Shown here: piece by piece, positions 41,676 to 49,414 of the stretch
Position numbering within the stretch: position 1 is the stretch's first letter
Layout of the letters: each line of letters opens with the position of its first letter
From: Patiriisocius_A hiemis
GTDB lineage: Bacteria > Bacteroidota > Bacteroidia > Flavobacteriales > Flavobacteriaceae
Assembly: GCF_031846325.1 (NCBI RefSeq)
Contig: NZ_JAVRHZ010000002.1
Span: 186,001 to 250,000, forward strand
DNA: 64,000 bases
Direction of reading: 5' to 3'
Program-made: the position numbers and the translations under genes
Notes under the pieces: model-generated
Told to the model about the DNA's origin: nothing
What the model saw: the letters and a program-made list of their open reading frames with translations, nothing else
The model's database searches: none

Positions 41676-42626
41676 TTGCTCAAAATAGCCTACCATCCTA
41701 TTTTTAAACATAACCTTCCGTTGGGACATAGGTTCCCCATGAGTAAATACGAGTTATTACATCAGCAATTGTTACATGAGGGTACATGCACAGAAGCAAA
41801 TTTCTTTGAGCCAGGTTATCCCAAATATGAAGATTTAGAAGCCGTGCATACTTCAGCATACATTCAAGATTTAAAAAACCTAACCTTAGATAAAAGAGCT
41901 GCTAGAAAAATAGGCTTTCCTCTTTCAGCAAAACTAGTAGAGAGAGAACATATTATTACACAAGGCACTATTACAGGCTGTGAACACGCTTTAAAAAACG
42001 GAATTGCAATGAACATTGCTGGAGGTACTCACCACGCCTATACAGATCATGGAGAAGCGTTTTGTCTATTTAACGATCAAGCAATTGGAGCTAGGTATTT
42101 GTTGAACAGAGACACTTCTAGCGCACTTCGACTGTACTCAGAGGAGCCACTCAAGAAGACATCAGTTAATAAAATTTTAATTGTTGACCTTGATGTGCAT
42201 CAAGGTAATGGTACGGCAGAGATTTTTAAGGATGAGGAGGCGGTTTTTACCTTTTCAATGCACGGCGCAAAAAACTATCCTTTTAAAAAAGAAACTTCAG
42301 ATCTAGATATCGCGCTAGATGATGGTACAAGTGATGCCGAATACTTATCAATATTAAAGGATACACTTCCTAAACTTATCGAAGAACAACAACCCGATTT
42401 TATATTTTATTTAAGTGGTGTAGATATTGTAGCAACGGACAAATTGGGAAGGCTAGGGTGCACGCCTGAAGGGTGTAAAGAACGAGATAGATTTGTTCTT
42501 CAAACTTGTAAGGACCATAAAATTCCATTGCAAGTGAGCATGGGTGGTGGTTATTCACCAGAAATAAAAGTAATTATTGAAGCGCATGCTAACACCTTCC
42601 GCTTAGCACAAGACATCTACTTCTAG
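41676..42626 (+). CDS. Histone-deacetylase-family amidohydrolase
   Basis: This zinc amidohydrolase belongs to the arginase/deacetylase superfamily, class of bacterial acetoin-utilisation and acetylpolyamine hydrolases. The active site has the HH pair (GGTHHAYTDHGEAFCLFND), zinc ligands in VDLDVHQGNGTAEIF and Asp in LSGVDIVATDKLG, and Gly-rich SMGGGYSPEI near the end. It starts at TTG (41676) 4 bp after metG; KIAYHPIFKHNLPLGHRFPM is the family opening. Residues about 147-163 (SSALRLYSEEPLKKTSV) are an insertion relative to what I expect of homologues and resemble a translated dispersed repeat. Confidence 0.88.
   Translation: MLKIAYHPIFKHNLPLGHRFPMSKYELLHQQLLHEGTCTEANFFEPGYPKYEDLEAVHTSAYIQDLKNLTLDKRAARKIGFPLSAKLVEREHIITQGTITGCEHALKNGIAMNIAGGTHHAYTDHGEAFCLFNDQAIGARYLLNRDTSSALRLYSEEPLKKTSVNKILIVDLDVHQGNGTAEIFKDEEAVFTFSMHGAKNYPFKKETSDLDIALDDGTSDAEYLSILKDTLPKLIEEQQPDFIFYLSGVDIVATDKLGRLGCTPEGCKERDRFVLQTCKDHKIPLQVSMGGGYSPEIKVIIEAHANTFRLAQDIYF
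42115..42160. repeat. Probable repeat-derived insertion in the deacetylase gene
   Basis: The stretch GCGCACTTCGACTGTACTCA (42121-42140) followed by GAGGAGCCACTC is close to the dispersed CGACTGCGCTCAG element of flavobacteria. It is in frame and codes for about 15 residues between the loop and the first zinc-ligand strand. Confidence 0.45.
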
Positions 42627-42714
42627 TTTCTCATAACTATCTCATAAAATACTTTTAAAAAAGAGATGCTTTGTAAGTTTATGGTATAAAGTTAACATCC
42701 CTTAACCTAGTAAG

Positions 42715-44652
42715 CTATATATTTTGAATGAACGTCTTTAAAGATTTACCCTTTGGGACGTTCATTTTCTTTCTTAAATTATATCTATAATTATCTACAC
42801 TTGCTGCTGTAATTCCTAGTTGAAGTGCAATTTGTTTAGATGTTTGTCCTAAACGTAACATAGTAGCAACTTTCTTTTCTTTATCATTTAAGTTGTCAAA
42901 TTTACTGTCAAGTTTTGACCCAAAAGAATCGTTTGTCTGGCTTACATCTTTATATAATTGTATCTTTTCTTTATCATTTTCAATGTCATTATTGATAAAG
43001 TGTAACGTATCTTTTAAGACCTCTTTATGTGAGTCGTTAATTACTTTTACTCGTTTAAGTTTTGCCTTTACTTTCTCTAATAATTCGTTTTTTTCAGAAA
43101 TATGAATTGCAAAATCTGTAATTTGTTGGTTCTTAAATTTAACCTCATCATCTAGAGATTTCTTTTTAAGTTGAAGCGCTTCTTGCTTAGACTCCAAGGC
43201 TTCTCTTCTTGCTTTGCTTAGCGATTTTTGTCTGAAAAAAGAAAACAAAGCAAATACAGCTAGCGCACTAATAGAAATAATAATAAATAAGTTTCGCTGT
43301 CTTGCTCCTTTTTGCTCCTCTTGGGTAACCTTTAATTGAGACTCCTTTGTTTCTAATTCTGAAACAAGTTCTTTATAATTAAATTCTGTTTGAAGGGTGC
43401 TAAATTTATTCTTATCAAGTATTTGCTGCAAACTATCTTTAGTAGCAACGTACTCTTTATGATACATTAACGCATTAGAAAAATCATTGTTTTCTTCATA
43501 CAATTCGTATAAATCCTTGTAGATTTCTTTTCTAGATTCAATAAAATTGTCAAGTGCTGGAGATAATAACAAATTTTTGAGTGTTGCAATTGCTAAGTTT
43601 TTATTTCCTTCTTTTTTAAATATCTCGGCTTGTTGTCTTCCAATAGATATACCGTGAATTTCGTTATCAGATTGTCTTGCCTCTACTTTTGCACTATCTA
43701 AATAAGCTTTAGCTAGTGGGATATTATCCTTCCCTGTATAAATATCACTTACAAAAATATAGTCGTCTACAGTTTGGTAAGTGATATCCTCTTTTTTATC
43801 TTTCTGAACTATTGGTAAAAAAATCTCAAGAGCTTTCTCATAGTTGGCATCTTCTTTATAAACATTTGCCAAAATTTTATCCAATAACTCAACTCCGTCT
43901 GGGTAATTAATTTTCTCATACATCACTTTGGCACTATCAATATACTTTCTTGCCAAATCGTATTCTTTGTTTTCAGAATGATAATTTACTAATAGCTCAT
44001 AACCTTCTGCAACTTCCCAAGAAGCATCAATTGGTTTTGCTATAGAAAGTGACTTTTCAATGCATTCTTTTGCTGCATTTTTATTATCAGTAATTAAATA
44101 AATTGAAGCTAGATCTGTATAGTTTTCTGCGATATATGTTTTAATTTCTTCATCTTGTTTCTCTTCAGAAATCTTAAGAAGATATCTATTTGCCTGTAAA
44201 AACTTCTCTAATGATAAATCATACCTTTCTTGAAAATAATGTATTTGTCCTTGAATTTGATAGCTGTAAGAAATACTAGCGTAGTAATCTTGGTTCTTAT
44301 AGCTTGCGAAGGCTAAAGAGCTGTCCGTGTATTTATAAGCCGAAACGTCATTTTCTTCATAAATTTTAATTTTTGCTAGTCTATTATATAGCCGCATTGC
44401 GTTAAAACTATCTTGCTTTATTTTACTTAAATGTAAGGCTCTATTAAAATAGTAGCTAGCAGTATCTCCAGGCTCTCCCATATAATACTCCCCTAACATT
44501 CTAAGGTTATTTATAGTTTCACCTTGAGGCAAATCTTTATTATTAACAGCATTTAGTAGTTGCTCTTTTGTTGGGTACTCATCTATTGTTTCTTCTTGAG
44601 CATAGGCGCCAACTAGTAAAAAAGTGAGAAAAAAAGAAAGGTATTTTTTCAT
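42715..44652 (-). CDS. Transmembrane TPR protein with cytoplasmic LuxR-type HTH
   Basis: The 645-residue protein has a signal-like N-terminus (MKKYLSFFLTFLLVGAYAQ), about ten TPR hairpins in residues 40-425, one membrane span (about 448-470, NLFIIISISALAVFALFSF), and a cytoplasmic tail. The tail has a coiled coil (about 478-560) and a C-terminal LuxR-type helix-turn-helix (LNDKEKKVATMLRLGQTSKQIALQLGITAASVDNYRYNLRKKM, about 585-630). TPRs in the periplasm linked to a DNA-binding domain across the membrane make it a one-component regulator. It faces leftward, away from the CHAT gene; target genes are unknown. Confidence 0.85.
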   Translation of the reverse strand: MKKYLSFFLTFLLVGAYAQEETIDEYPTKEQLLNAVNNKDLPQGETINNLRMLGEYYMGEPGDTASYYFNRALHLSKIKQDSFNAMRLYNRLAKIKIYEENDVSAYKYTDSSLAFASYKNQDYYASISYSYQIQGQIHYFQERYDLSLEKFLQANRYLLKISEEKQDEEIKTYIAENYTDLASIYLITDNKNAAKECIEKSLSIAKPIDASWEVAEGYELLVNYHSENKEYDLARKYIDSAKVMYEKINYPDGVELLDKILANVYKEDANYEKALEIFLPIVQKDKKEDITYQTVDDYIFVSDIYTGKDNIPLAKAYLDSAKVEARQSDNEIHGISIGRQQAEIFKKEGNKNLAIATLKNLLLSPALDNFIESRKEIYKDLYELYEENNDFSNALMYHKEYVATKDSLQQILDKNKFSTLQTEFNYKELVSELETKESQLKVTQEEQKGARQRNLFIIISISALAVFALFSFFRQKSLSKARREALESKQEALQLKKKSLDDEVKFKNQQITDFAIHISEKNELLEKVKAKLKRVKVINDSHKEVLKDTLHFINNDIENDKEKIQLYKDVSQTNDSFGSKLDSKFDNLNDKEKKVATMLRLGQTSKQIALQLGITAASVDNYRYNLRKKMNVPKGKSLKTFIQNI

Positions 44653-44969
44653 TATAGTGTTTTAATGAGACTGTTAATATACAGCTTTTTATCCCTTAAA
44701 ATTATCACATTTTTCTCATAAATATAGATTACAGTATATATGAGTTATATATTTATACTCTTAATAAAAGATTTATGTTGATTACTTCATAATGTTAGAT
44801 TTAAACTAAATTACTATTCCTTTTATTAAAATTGCTATGAAAATTAAAACCGTCAAGAAAGTTCTTGGCGGTTTTTTTTGTTTAAAGAATTTTTACAAAT
44901 CTTAATTGACTTCTTTCAAGGTTTCTTGACAATCCCTATATTTAGCTACCAACCAAATGTTTATAATAG
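44653..44969. other. Divergent intergenic region upstream of the CHAT gene
   Basis: This 317-bp region separates the leftward TPR/LuxR gene from the rightward CHAT gene. I see no protein-coding gene. It holds a strong intrinsic terminator (44846-44879) reading toward the CHAT gene, and an inverted pair GTCAAGAAA (44852-44860) and TTTCTTGAC (44922-44930). Those could mark a small RNA or a regulated leader. Rest is AT-rich with no further recognised element. Confidence 0.5.
44846..44879 (+). terminator. Strong intrinsic terminator with no gene before it
   Basis: AAAACCGTCAAGAA (44846-44859) pairs with TTCTTGGCGGTTTT (44862-44875), one wobble, then T residues continue to 44879. No plus-strand gene ends before it; the nearest upstream coding sequence (44652) is on the minus strand and reads away. 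Confidence 0.75.
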
Positions 44970-47900
44970 ATGAAGAAGATCTTCTTATACCTAGTACTAG
45001 TTTTACCCATTAATCTATTATTTTCTCAAGACTATCTAAAGAATTACAACAAAGCTGTAACTAGTTTTAATAATGGATGGCAAAAAGGAGATTTTTCAAA
45101 ATGGGCAGAAGCAGATTCTATATTTAAATCCCTAGAGAACAACAAAGATATTCCAACAGAAAGAGCCATTTGGTCTTCCTTGTATAGTTTACAAATGCGA
45201 TTGGTTAGATATCCAGAAAAGGACTTAGAGCTCTTAAATACGTTGTTAGACAATTACGAGGAAAGTAATGTAAAAGATAAACACCTTATTAATTTACTTA
45301 ATTATTATCAACTAAGATATCTCTTGGTCAATAAGAACAATAGTGCTTTAGAAAATTTAAAGAACTCTATTTTAGAACTAAAAAAACAAGACAGTATTGA
45401 CTTTTATACACTTTCTCTCACCTATAATACACTAGGACAACACTACTATGACGCAAGAGATTATACTCAAGCAGGAGTCTATTTTCATAAAGCAAGACAT
45501 GGATACAAAAAATCACAACTTGACTATTTACTTTCAGATGCTTATCAAAGCATATCAGCAGCATATTATAATACTGATAAGGCAGACAGCTCTATAGTAT
45601 ATATGGAAAAAGCCTACAATACGCTTAAGTCTTTAAAAAAACCAAACCAAAGAAAACTAGGAAGACTAGCATTTAATTTAGGCATGATGCATCAAGGAAA
45701 AACGGGTGGTTTAACTGAGGCAGAGTTCTACTTAAAAGAATCTATTGAAGCAGAAAGAAAAGCCGGAAATGAAAATACGCCAAGTCAAGTGCTTAACTAC
45801 ACACTACTAGCAGACAATTATTATTTTATAAAAGATCTTAAAAATGCAGAGCTGTATGCACAAAAAGCTAAGTCTCTTTCCAATGAGGTTTTAAAAGAAA
45901 AAGATGTTTATTACAAATCACTTGTAGGGATGACTGAGTCTAGAATAGAAACCGCTTTAGGGAATCACGAGAGGTCTATAGCTGTAATAAACAAAGTTGT
46001 AGAAGAGAGTATTGATTACTTTGGAGAGAATGATAAGTTTACACTACAAGCATTTAAAGATAAAGCCATTGCAGAGTACGCCGCTGGTAATTTTGAACTA
46101 GCAGAAGAATATTACTTAAGAGCACTCGCTGTCTCTAAAATAATTAATCGCACCTTCTCTACAACTGCAGTTTTAAATGGCTTGATAGATATTTACTTTG
46201 AAGAAGAAATGTATGATAAAGCATTGCCGTATTGTCTTGAGGAAGAGAATATTTTAAGAAAAGAGATTAAAAGTGATAGTAAGTTAAAAATTACAAGTAA
46301 AGTTAGAGTTGCAAAAGCTCTCATTGGAATGGAAAATTTACTTGAGGCAAAATTGCATTTAGATACTATTGAAACCAAAATAGTTGATGTAAAAGATAAT
46401 GGTCTCACCTCCTACTATTATAATACATTAAACGAGTATTATCTAAAAGCATATAGAAAAGGAGAAAAAGATAAACTAATAAAAGCTAAATCCAATATTG
46501 ACAATTTGCTTAAAAATGTAATTGAAGATAAAGTCTATTATAATTACCAAGATTCTAAGATTTTTTATAGCAAAACAATAGTTCCTTATATAGATAATTC
46601 ACTTTCTGTGTATCACAAACTATATAATGAAAATCCTTCTGAAGAAAATTTAAATTCTCTTTTTACACTATTAGAAATTAATAAATCTTCGGCATTATTA
46701 GATGGTTTATTAGATAGTTCACTACGAGCAAAGCAAAATATCCCAGAGTCCTTAACCGAAAAAGAAGTAAATGCTCAAAATGAGATTAACACAATTAATG
46801 AGGAATTGTTTACCGTAAAAGACGATTTAAGAAAAAAAGAACTTATTGAAACTCAAATAAAACTCACCAAAAAGCTTGATAGTATCCAAGCCATTTATAA
46901 AAAAGATTACAGTAATTATTACGATGCAAAAACGCTTCAGACACCCAAATCACTTGAATATTATCAAGAAAGGTATGTTTCTTCTGCAGATGCTATTATA
47001 GAATATTATGTTTCAGATCAAAATATTTATGCACTTATAATAACCCAAAAAGAAATTCAGTTTTTAAAAATAAATGACGCCGCTGCTATTAAAGATGCGT
47101 CTCAAAAACTAAGAGAAGCTTTAGTAACACAAAAGCCTTTTATGGAGTTAAGCAAGTCTCTTTCAGAAAAAATACTTCCAGAGCTAGACAATTCAATAAG
47201 AAATATCATTTTTATTACAGATGGAGTATTAAGTAAAATTCCTTTTGAGGTGTTAAGTTATAACAATGAGTTTTTAATTAACGCATTTACTATAAGCTAT
47301 GCAGGCTCTTTACAACTCTATGATGAACAAGTAAAGGTTGCCAAAAACACAAAAATGAAATGGCTTGGTTATGCACCAAAATATAAAGACGCTTCCTTAT
47401 CAAGTAATACTGTTGAAGTTAATGAAATTGGCAAAATTATAAATGGTAATAGCGTAACAGGAACCAATGCCACAAAAGAAAGTTTTATAAATCAAAGTAA
47501 AGATTATTCGGTAGTGCATCTAGCAACACATGGTAAATTAAGCAACATAAACCCCATGCTTAATTCGCTTGTTTTTTATGGCGAAGACGAAGAAAGTAGT
47601 GAGCTTTCTGCTTCCGAAATTTATGGGCTAGACCTTAACGCAAACCTTGCAGTTTTAAGTGCTTGTGATACTGGCTCTGGTAAAATTGAAGCTGGCGAAG
47701 GAGTAATGAGTATGTCTAGAGCATTTACTTATGCTGGAGTATCCAGTACTATTGTAAGTTTATGGAAAGTACCAGACCAACAGACTTCAAAAATTATGGT
47801 TTCCTTTTACGAAAATCTAGAAAAAGGACAGCCCAAAAATGAAGCATTAAAAAATGCTAAGCTTTCATTTATTACCAATACAGATGATGAAAACTTGAAA

Positions 47901-48050
47901 CATCCCTACTATTGGGCAGGATTTATACTTACAGGAGATGTAGGTGAAATAAACACAAGAATAAATCCTTTTTGGTACGTATTAGGTGGTGGTGTGTTGG
48001 TGCTAGCAGGACTTTTCTTTTATAATAAATCTAAGAAAAAAACAGCTTAG
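44970..48050 (+). CDS. Secreted TPR protein with C-terminal CHAT (caspase-fold) protease domain
   Basis: The 1026-residue protein has a signal peptide (MKKIFLYLVLVLPINLLFSQ), TPR-like helical repeats over about 30-560, a linker and a CHAT domain (about 690-990). The caspase-type dyad is visible: His854 in HLATHGKLS and Cys899 in LSACDTGSG, with AGVSSTIVSLWKVPDQ after it. A single hydrophobic span near the C-terminus (about 998-1018) with a KKK tail would anchor the protein in the inner membrane and leave the CHAT domain outside the cytoplasm. It converges, with a 4-bp overlap of stops, with an anti-sigma/ECF pair. A role as a protease acting in that pathway is inferred. Confidence 0.87.
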   Translation: MKKIFLYLVLVLPINLLFSQDYLKNYNKAVTSFNNGWQKGDFSKWAEADSIFKSLENNKDIPTERAIWSSLYSLQMRLVRYPEKDLELLNTLLDNYEESNVKDKHLINLLNYYQLRYLLVNKNNSALENLKNSILELKKQDSIDFYTLSLTYNTLGQHYYDARDYTQAGVYFHKARHGYKKSQLDYLLSDAYQSISAAYYNTDKADSSIVYMEKAYNTLKSLKKPNQRKLGRLAFNLGMMHQGKTGGLTEAEFYLKESIEAERKAGNENTPSQVLNYTLLADNYYFIKDLKNAELYAQKAKSLSNEVLKEKDVYYKSLVGMTESRIETALGNHERSIAVINKVVEESIDYFGENDKFTLQAFKDKAIAEYAAGNFELAEEYYLRALAVSKIINRTFSTTAVLNGLIDIYFEEEMYDKALPYCLEEENILRKEIKSDSKLKITSKVRVAKALIGMENLLEAKLHLDTIETKIVDVKDNGLTSYYYNTLNEYYLKAYRKGEKDKLIKAKSNIDNLLKNVIEDKVYYNYQDSKIFYSKTIVPYIDNSLSVYHKLYNENPSEENLNSLFTLLEINKSSALLDGLLDSSLRAKQNIPESLTEKEVNAQNEINTINEELFTVKDDLRKKELIETQIKLTKKLDSIQAIYKKDYSNYYDAKTLQTPKSLEYYQERYVSSADAIIEYYVSDQNIYALIITQKEIQFLKINDAAAIKDASQKLREALVTQKPFMELSKSLSEKILPELDNSIRNIIFITDGVLSKIPFEVLSYNNEFLINAFTISYAGSLQLYDEQVKVAKNTKMKWLGYAPKYKDASLSSNTVEVNEIGKIINGNSVTGTNATKESFINQSKDYSVVHLATHGKLSNINPMLNSLVFYGEDEESSELSASEIYGLDLNANLAVLSACDTGSGKIEAGEGVMSMSRAFTYAGVSSTIVSLWKVPDQQTSKIMVSFYENLEKGQPKNEALKNAKLSFITNTDDENLKHPYYWAGFILTGDVGEINTRINPFWYVLGGGVLVLAGLFFYNKSKKKTA

Positions 48051-48754
48051 TCTAGTTTTTTAAGTAGCTGCTTTGCTTCTCTATTTTTGTATAAAGCTTT
48101 GTCTTCAATAAGCCTATTTAAAAGGGTTTTTGACGCCTCTATATTTTCTTTTTTAAGTTCCAATAAAGCGGTGTACCAATATACTTGAGGCAGATATTTT
48201 GTGTTTGAGCTTTCTAGTACTTTTAATTCCTGTAATGCTTTAGTTTCTTGAGAATCATTAAGCAGACTCATTGCATAGTAAAAGCGAATATCTGGGTCAT
48301 CATTTTGCTCTAAAATAGACGCAAAACTTACTACAGCTTTGTCATATTCTTTAGTTTCATAAGCTATAAAGGGAAGCATCTCTTCTCCAACATCTCCTCT
48401 TACTACTGGCTTTAGAGTATTAGGATACACTTCAAAATTTGAAGCGTATAATTGCTCAGGATTTGGAGACGAAAACATAAATAAGCTGCCTATACCAAGA
48501 ACAACCACAATAGAGGCAGCTATTAAGTAAAAGTTGGATCTTTTTTTTAGTGCAGGGGTTTTGTTTTCTAACTCTTGCAAACTTGTTTTTAAGGTTCTTC
48601 TTTCGCTATCGGTAATAGCAGCTTGTAAATCTTTGTATAGGCTTACTTCTTCTTTAAAAGCAGCATCGTTAGCAAGCAACTTAGTTGCTTCTTCTTGTTG
48701 GGTAGAAGTCAATGTGCCTTCTATATAGCCTTGTATTAATTGTTCTCTGTCCAT
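48047..48754 (-). CDS. Membrane anti-sigma-like protein with periplasmic TPRs
   Basis: This 235-residue protein has the plan of a single-span anti-sigma factor. A cytosolic helical head (1-70) contains QLIQGYIEGTLTSTQQEEATKLL and a short basic KKR stretch. One membrane span (about 74-95, LIAASIVVVLGIGSLFMF) is followed by a periplasmic TPR part (about 100-235; AFASIL and YYAMSLLNDSQETKALQEL). It has no zinc-binding anti-sigma motif. It is coupled to the ECF gene (stop and start on the minus strand abut). Assigning it as the anti-sigma partner is inferred from layout and position. Confidence 0.78.
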   Translation of the reverse strand: MDREQLIQGYIEGTLTSTQQEEATKLLANDAAFKEEVSLYKDLQAAITDSERRTLKTSLQELENKTPALKKRSNFYLIAASIVVVLGIGSLFMFSSPNPEQLYASNFEVYPNTLKPVVRGDVGEEMLPFIAYETKEYDKAVVSFASILEQNDDPDIRFYYAMSLLNDSQETKALQELKVLESSNTKYLPQVYWYTALLELKKENIEASKTLLNRLIEDKALYKNREAKQLLKKLD

Positions 48755-49294
48755 TTAGTTGTTCTTAATAAGTTCGGTTAAACGTTTAAGACATCTAGAT
48801 TTATGACTTTTTACGGTATTTTCATCTTTATACTGTGTCATGGACACAATCTCTTTTATACTTAAACTACGGTAATAAAAAAGCTTTAATATATGCTGGC
48901 AACTTGTTGAAATTTCATCAAAATATTTTGCCAATAATCGTTGTTCTCTTGTTAGTTCTTGTTCTTCACTTTTTATCTCTTCAAAAGTTTCAAAGCTATT
49001 ATTGGTTACTATTAATCGCTTTTGCGCTTTTAAATAGGTATATAATTTGTTTTTAGCTATCCCAAAAAGATATGTTTTTACAGTACTCTTTTCCAGTACA
49101 GTTTGTTTTCTTACAAAGTTCTGGAACAAAGCTATTACACTATCCTGGTAAATATCTAACAATACATCTCTATCTACATTAAAAGAGCTTGCATAGCTTA
49201 AAAACACTTCTTTATGAGCAATATAAACTTCCTCCAATGCTTTTTTATCGTCTGCACGTAACCTTTCTTGTAAAGTAGCTTCTGTGTTTTCCAT
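48755..49294 (-). CDS. ECF-type RNA polymerase sigma factor
   Basis: This 179-residue protein is an extracytoplasmic-function sigma-70 factor. Region 2 runs about 20-95 (DIYQDSVIALFQNFVRK, then TVKTYLFGIAKNKLYTYLKAQ, the -10-recognition and helix-turn stretch). Region 4 is about 125-175, with LKLFYYRSLSIKEIVSMTQYKDENTVKSHKSRCLKRL, the HTH for the -35 box. It begins 1 bp after the anti-sigma-like gene in the same transcript. With its partner and the convergent CHAT gene it forms a probable envelope-signal module. A long dyad (49314-49367) lies just upstream. Confidence 0.92.
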   Translation of the reverse strand: MENTEATLQERLRADDKKALEEVYIAHKEVFLSYASSFNVDRDVLLDIYQDSVIALFQNFVRKQTVLEKSTVKTYLFGIAKNKLYTYLKAQKRLIVTNNSFETFEEIKSEEQELTREQRLLAKYFDEISTSCQHILKLFYYRSLSIKEIVSMTQYKDENTVKSHKSRCLKRLTELIKNN

Positions 49295-49313
49295 TTAGTA
49301 GTTAGTCCTTGTA

Positions 49314-49367
49314 AAAGGTTAACAATAAAACAAAAATAAATTATTTATCACCAAGCTGTTAACCTTT
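49314..49367 (-). promoter_or_regulatory. Promoter region of the ECF operon with a 10-bp dyad
   Basis: AAAGGTTAAC (49314-49323) and GTTAACCTTT (49358-49367) are perfect inverted arms 34 bp apart. Between them, 49331-49338 reads TATTTTTG on the minus strand, a full -7 match. The dyad flanks the start of the sigma-factor transcript and could be an autoregulatory site. Confidence 0.5.
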
Positions 49368-49414
49368 AGGAGTTAAAATATATAAAGTAGTAGAAATCAA
49401 TTAAACACATTATT

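Noticed and set aside
44970..48050. CHAT protein as part of a CRISPR or gasdermin-type defence system
   Set aside because: There is no Cas gene, CRISPR repeat or gasdermin-like neighbour, and the protein is exported.
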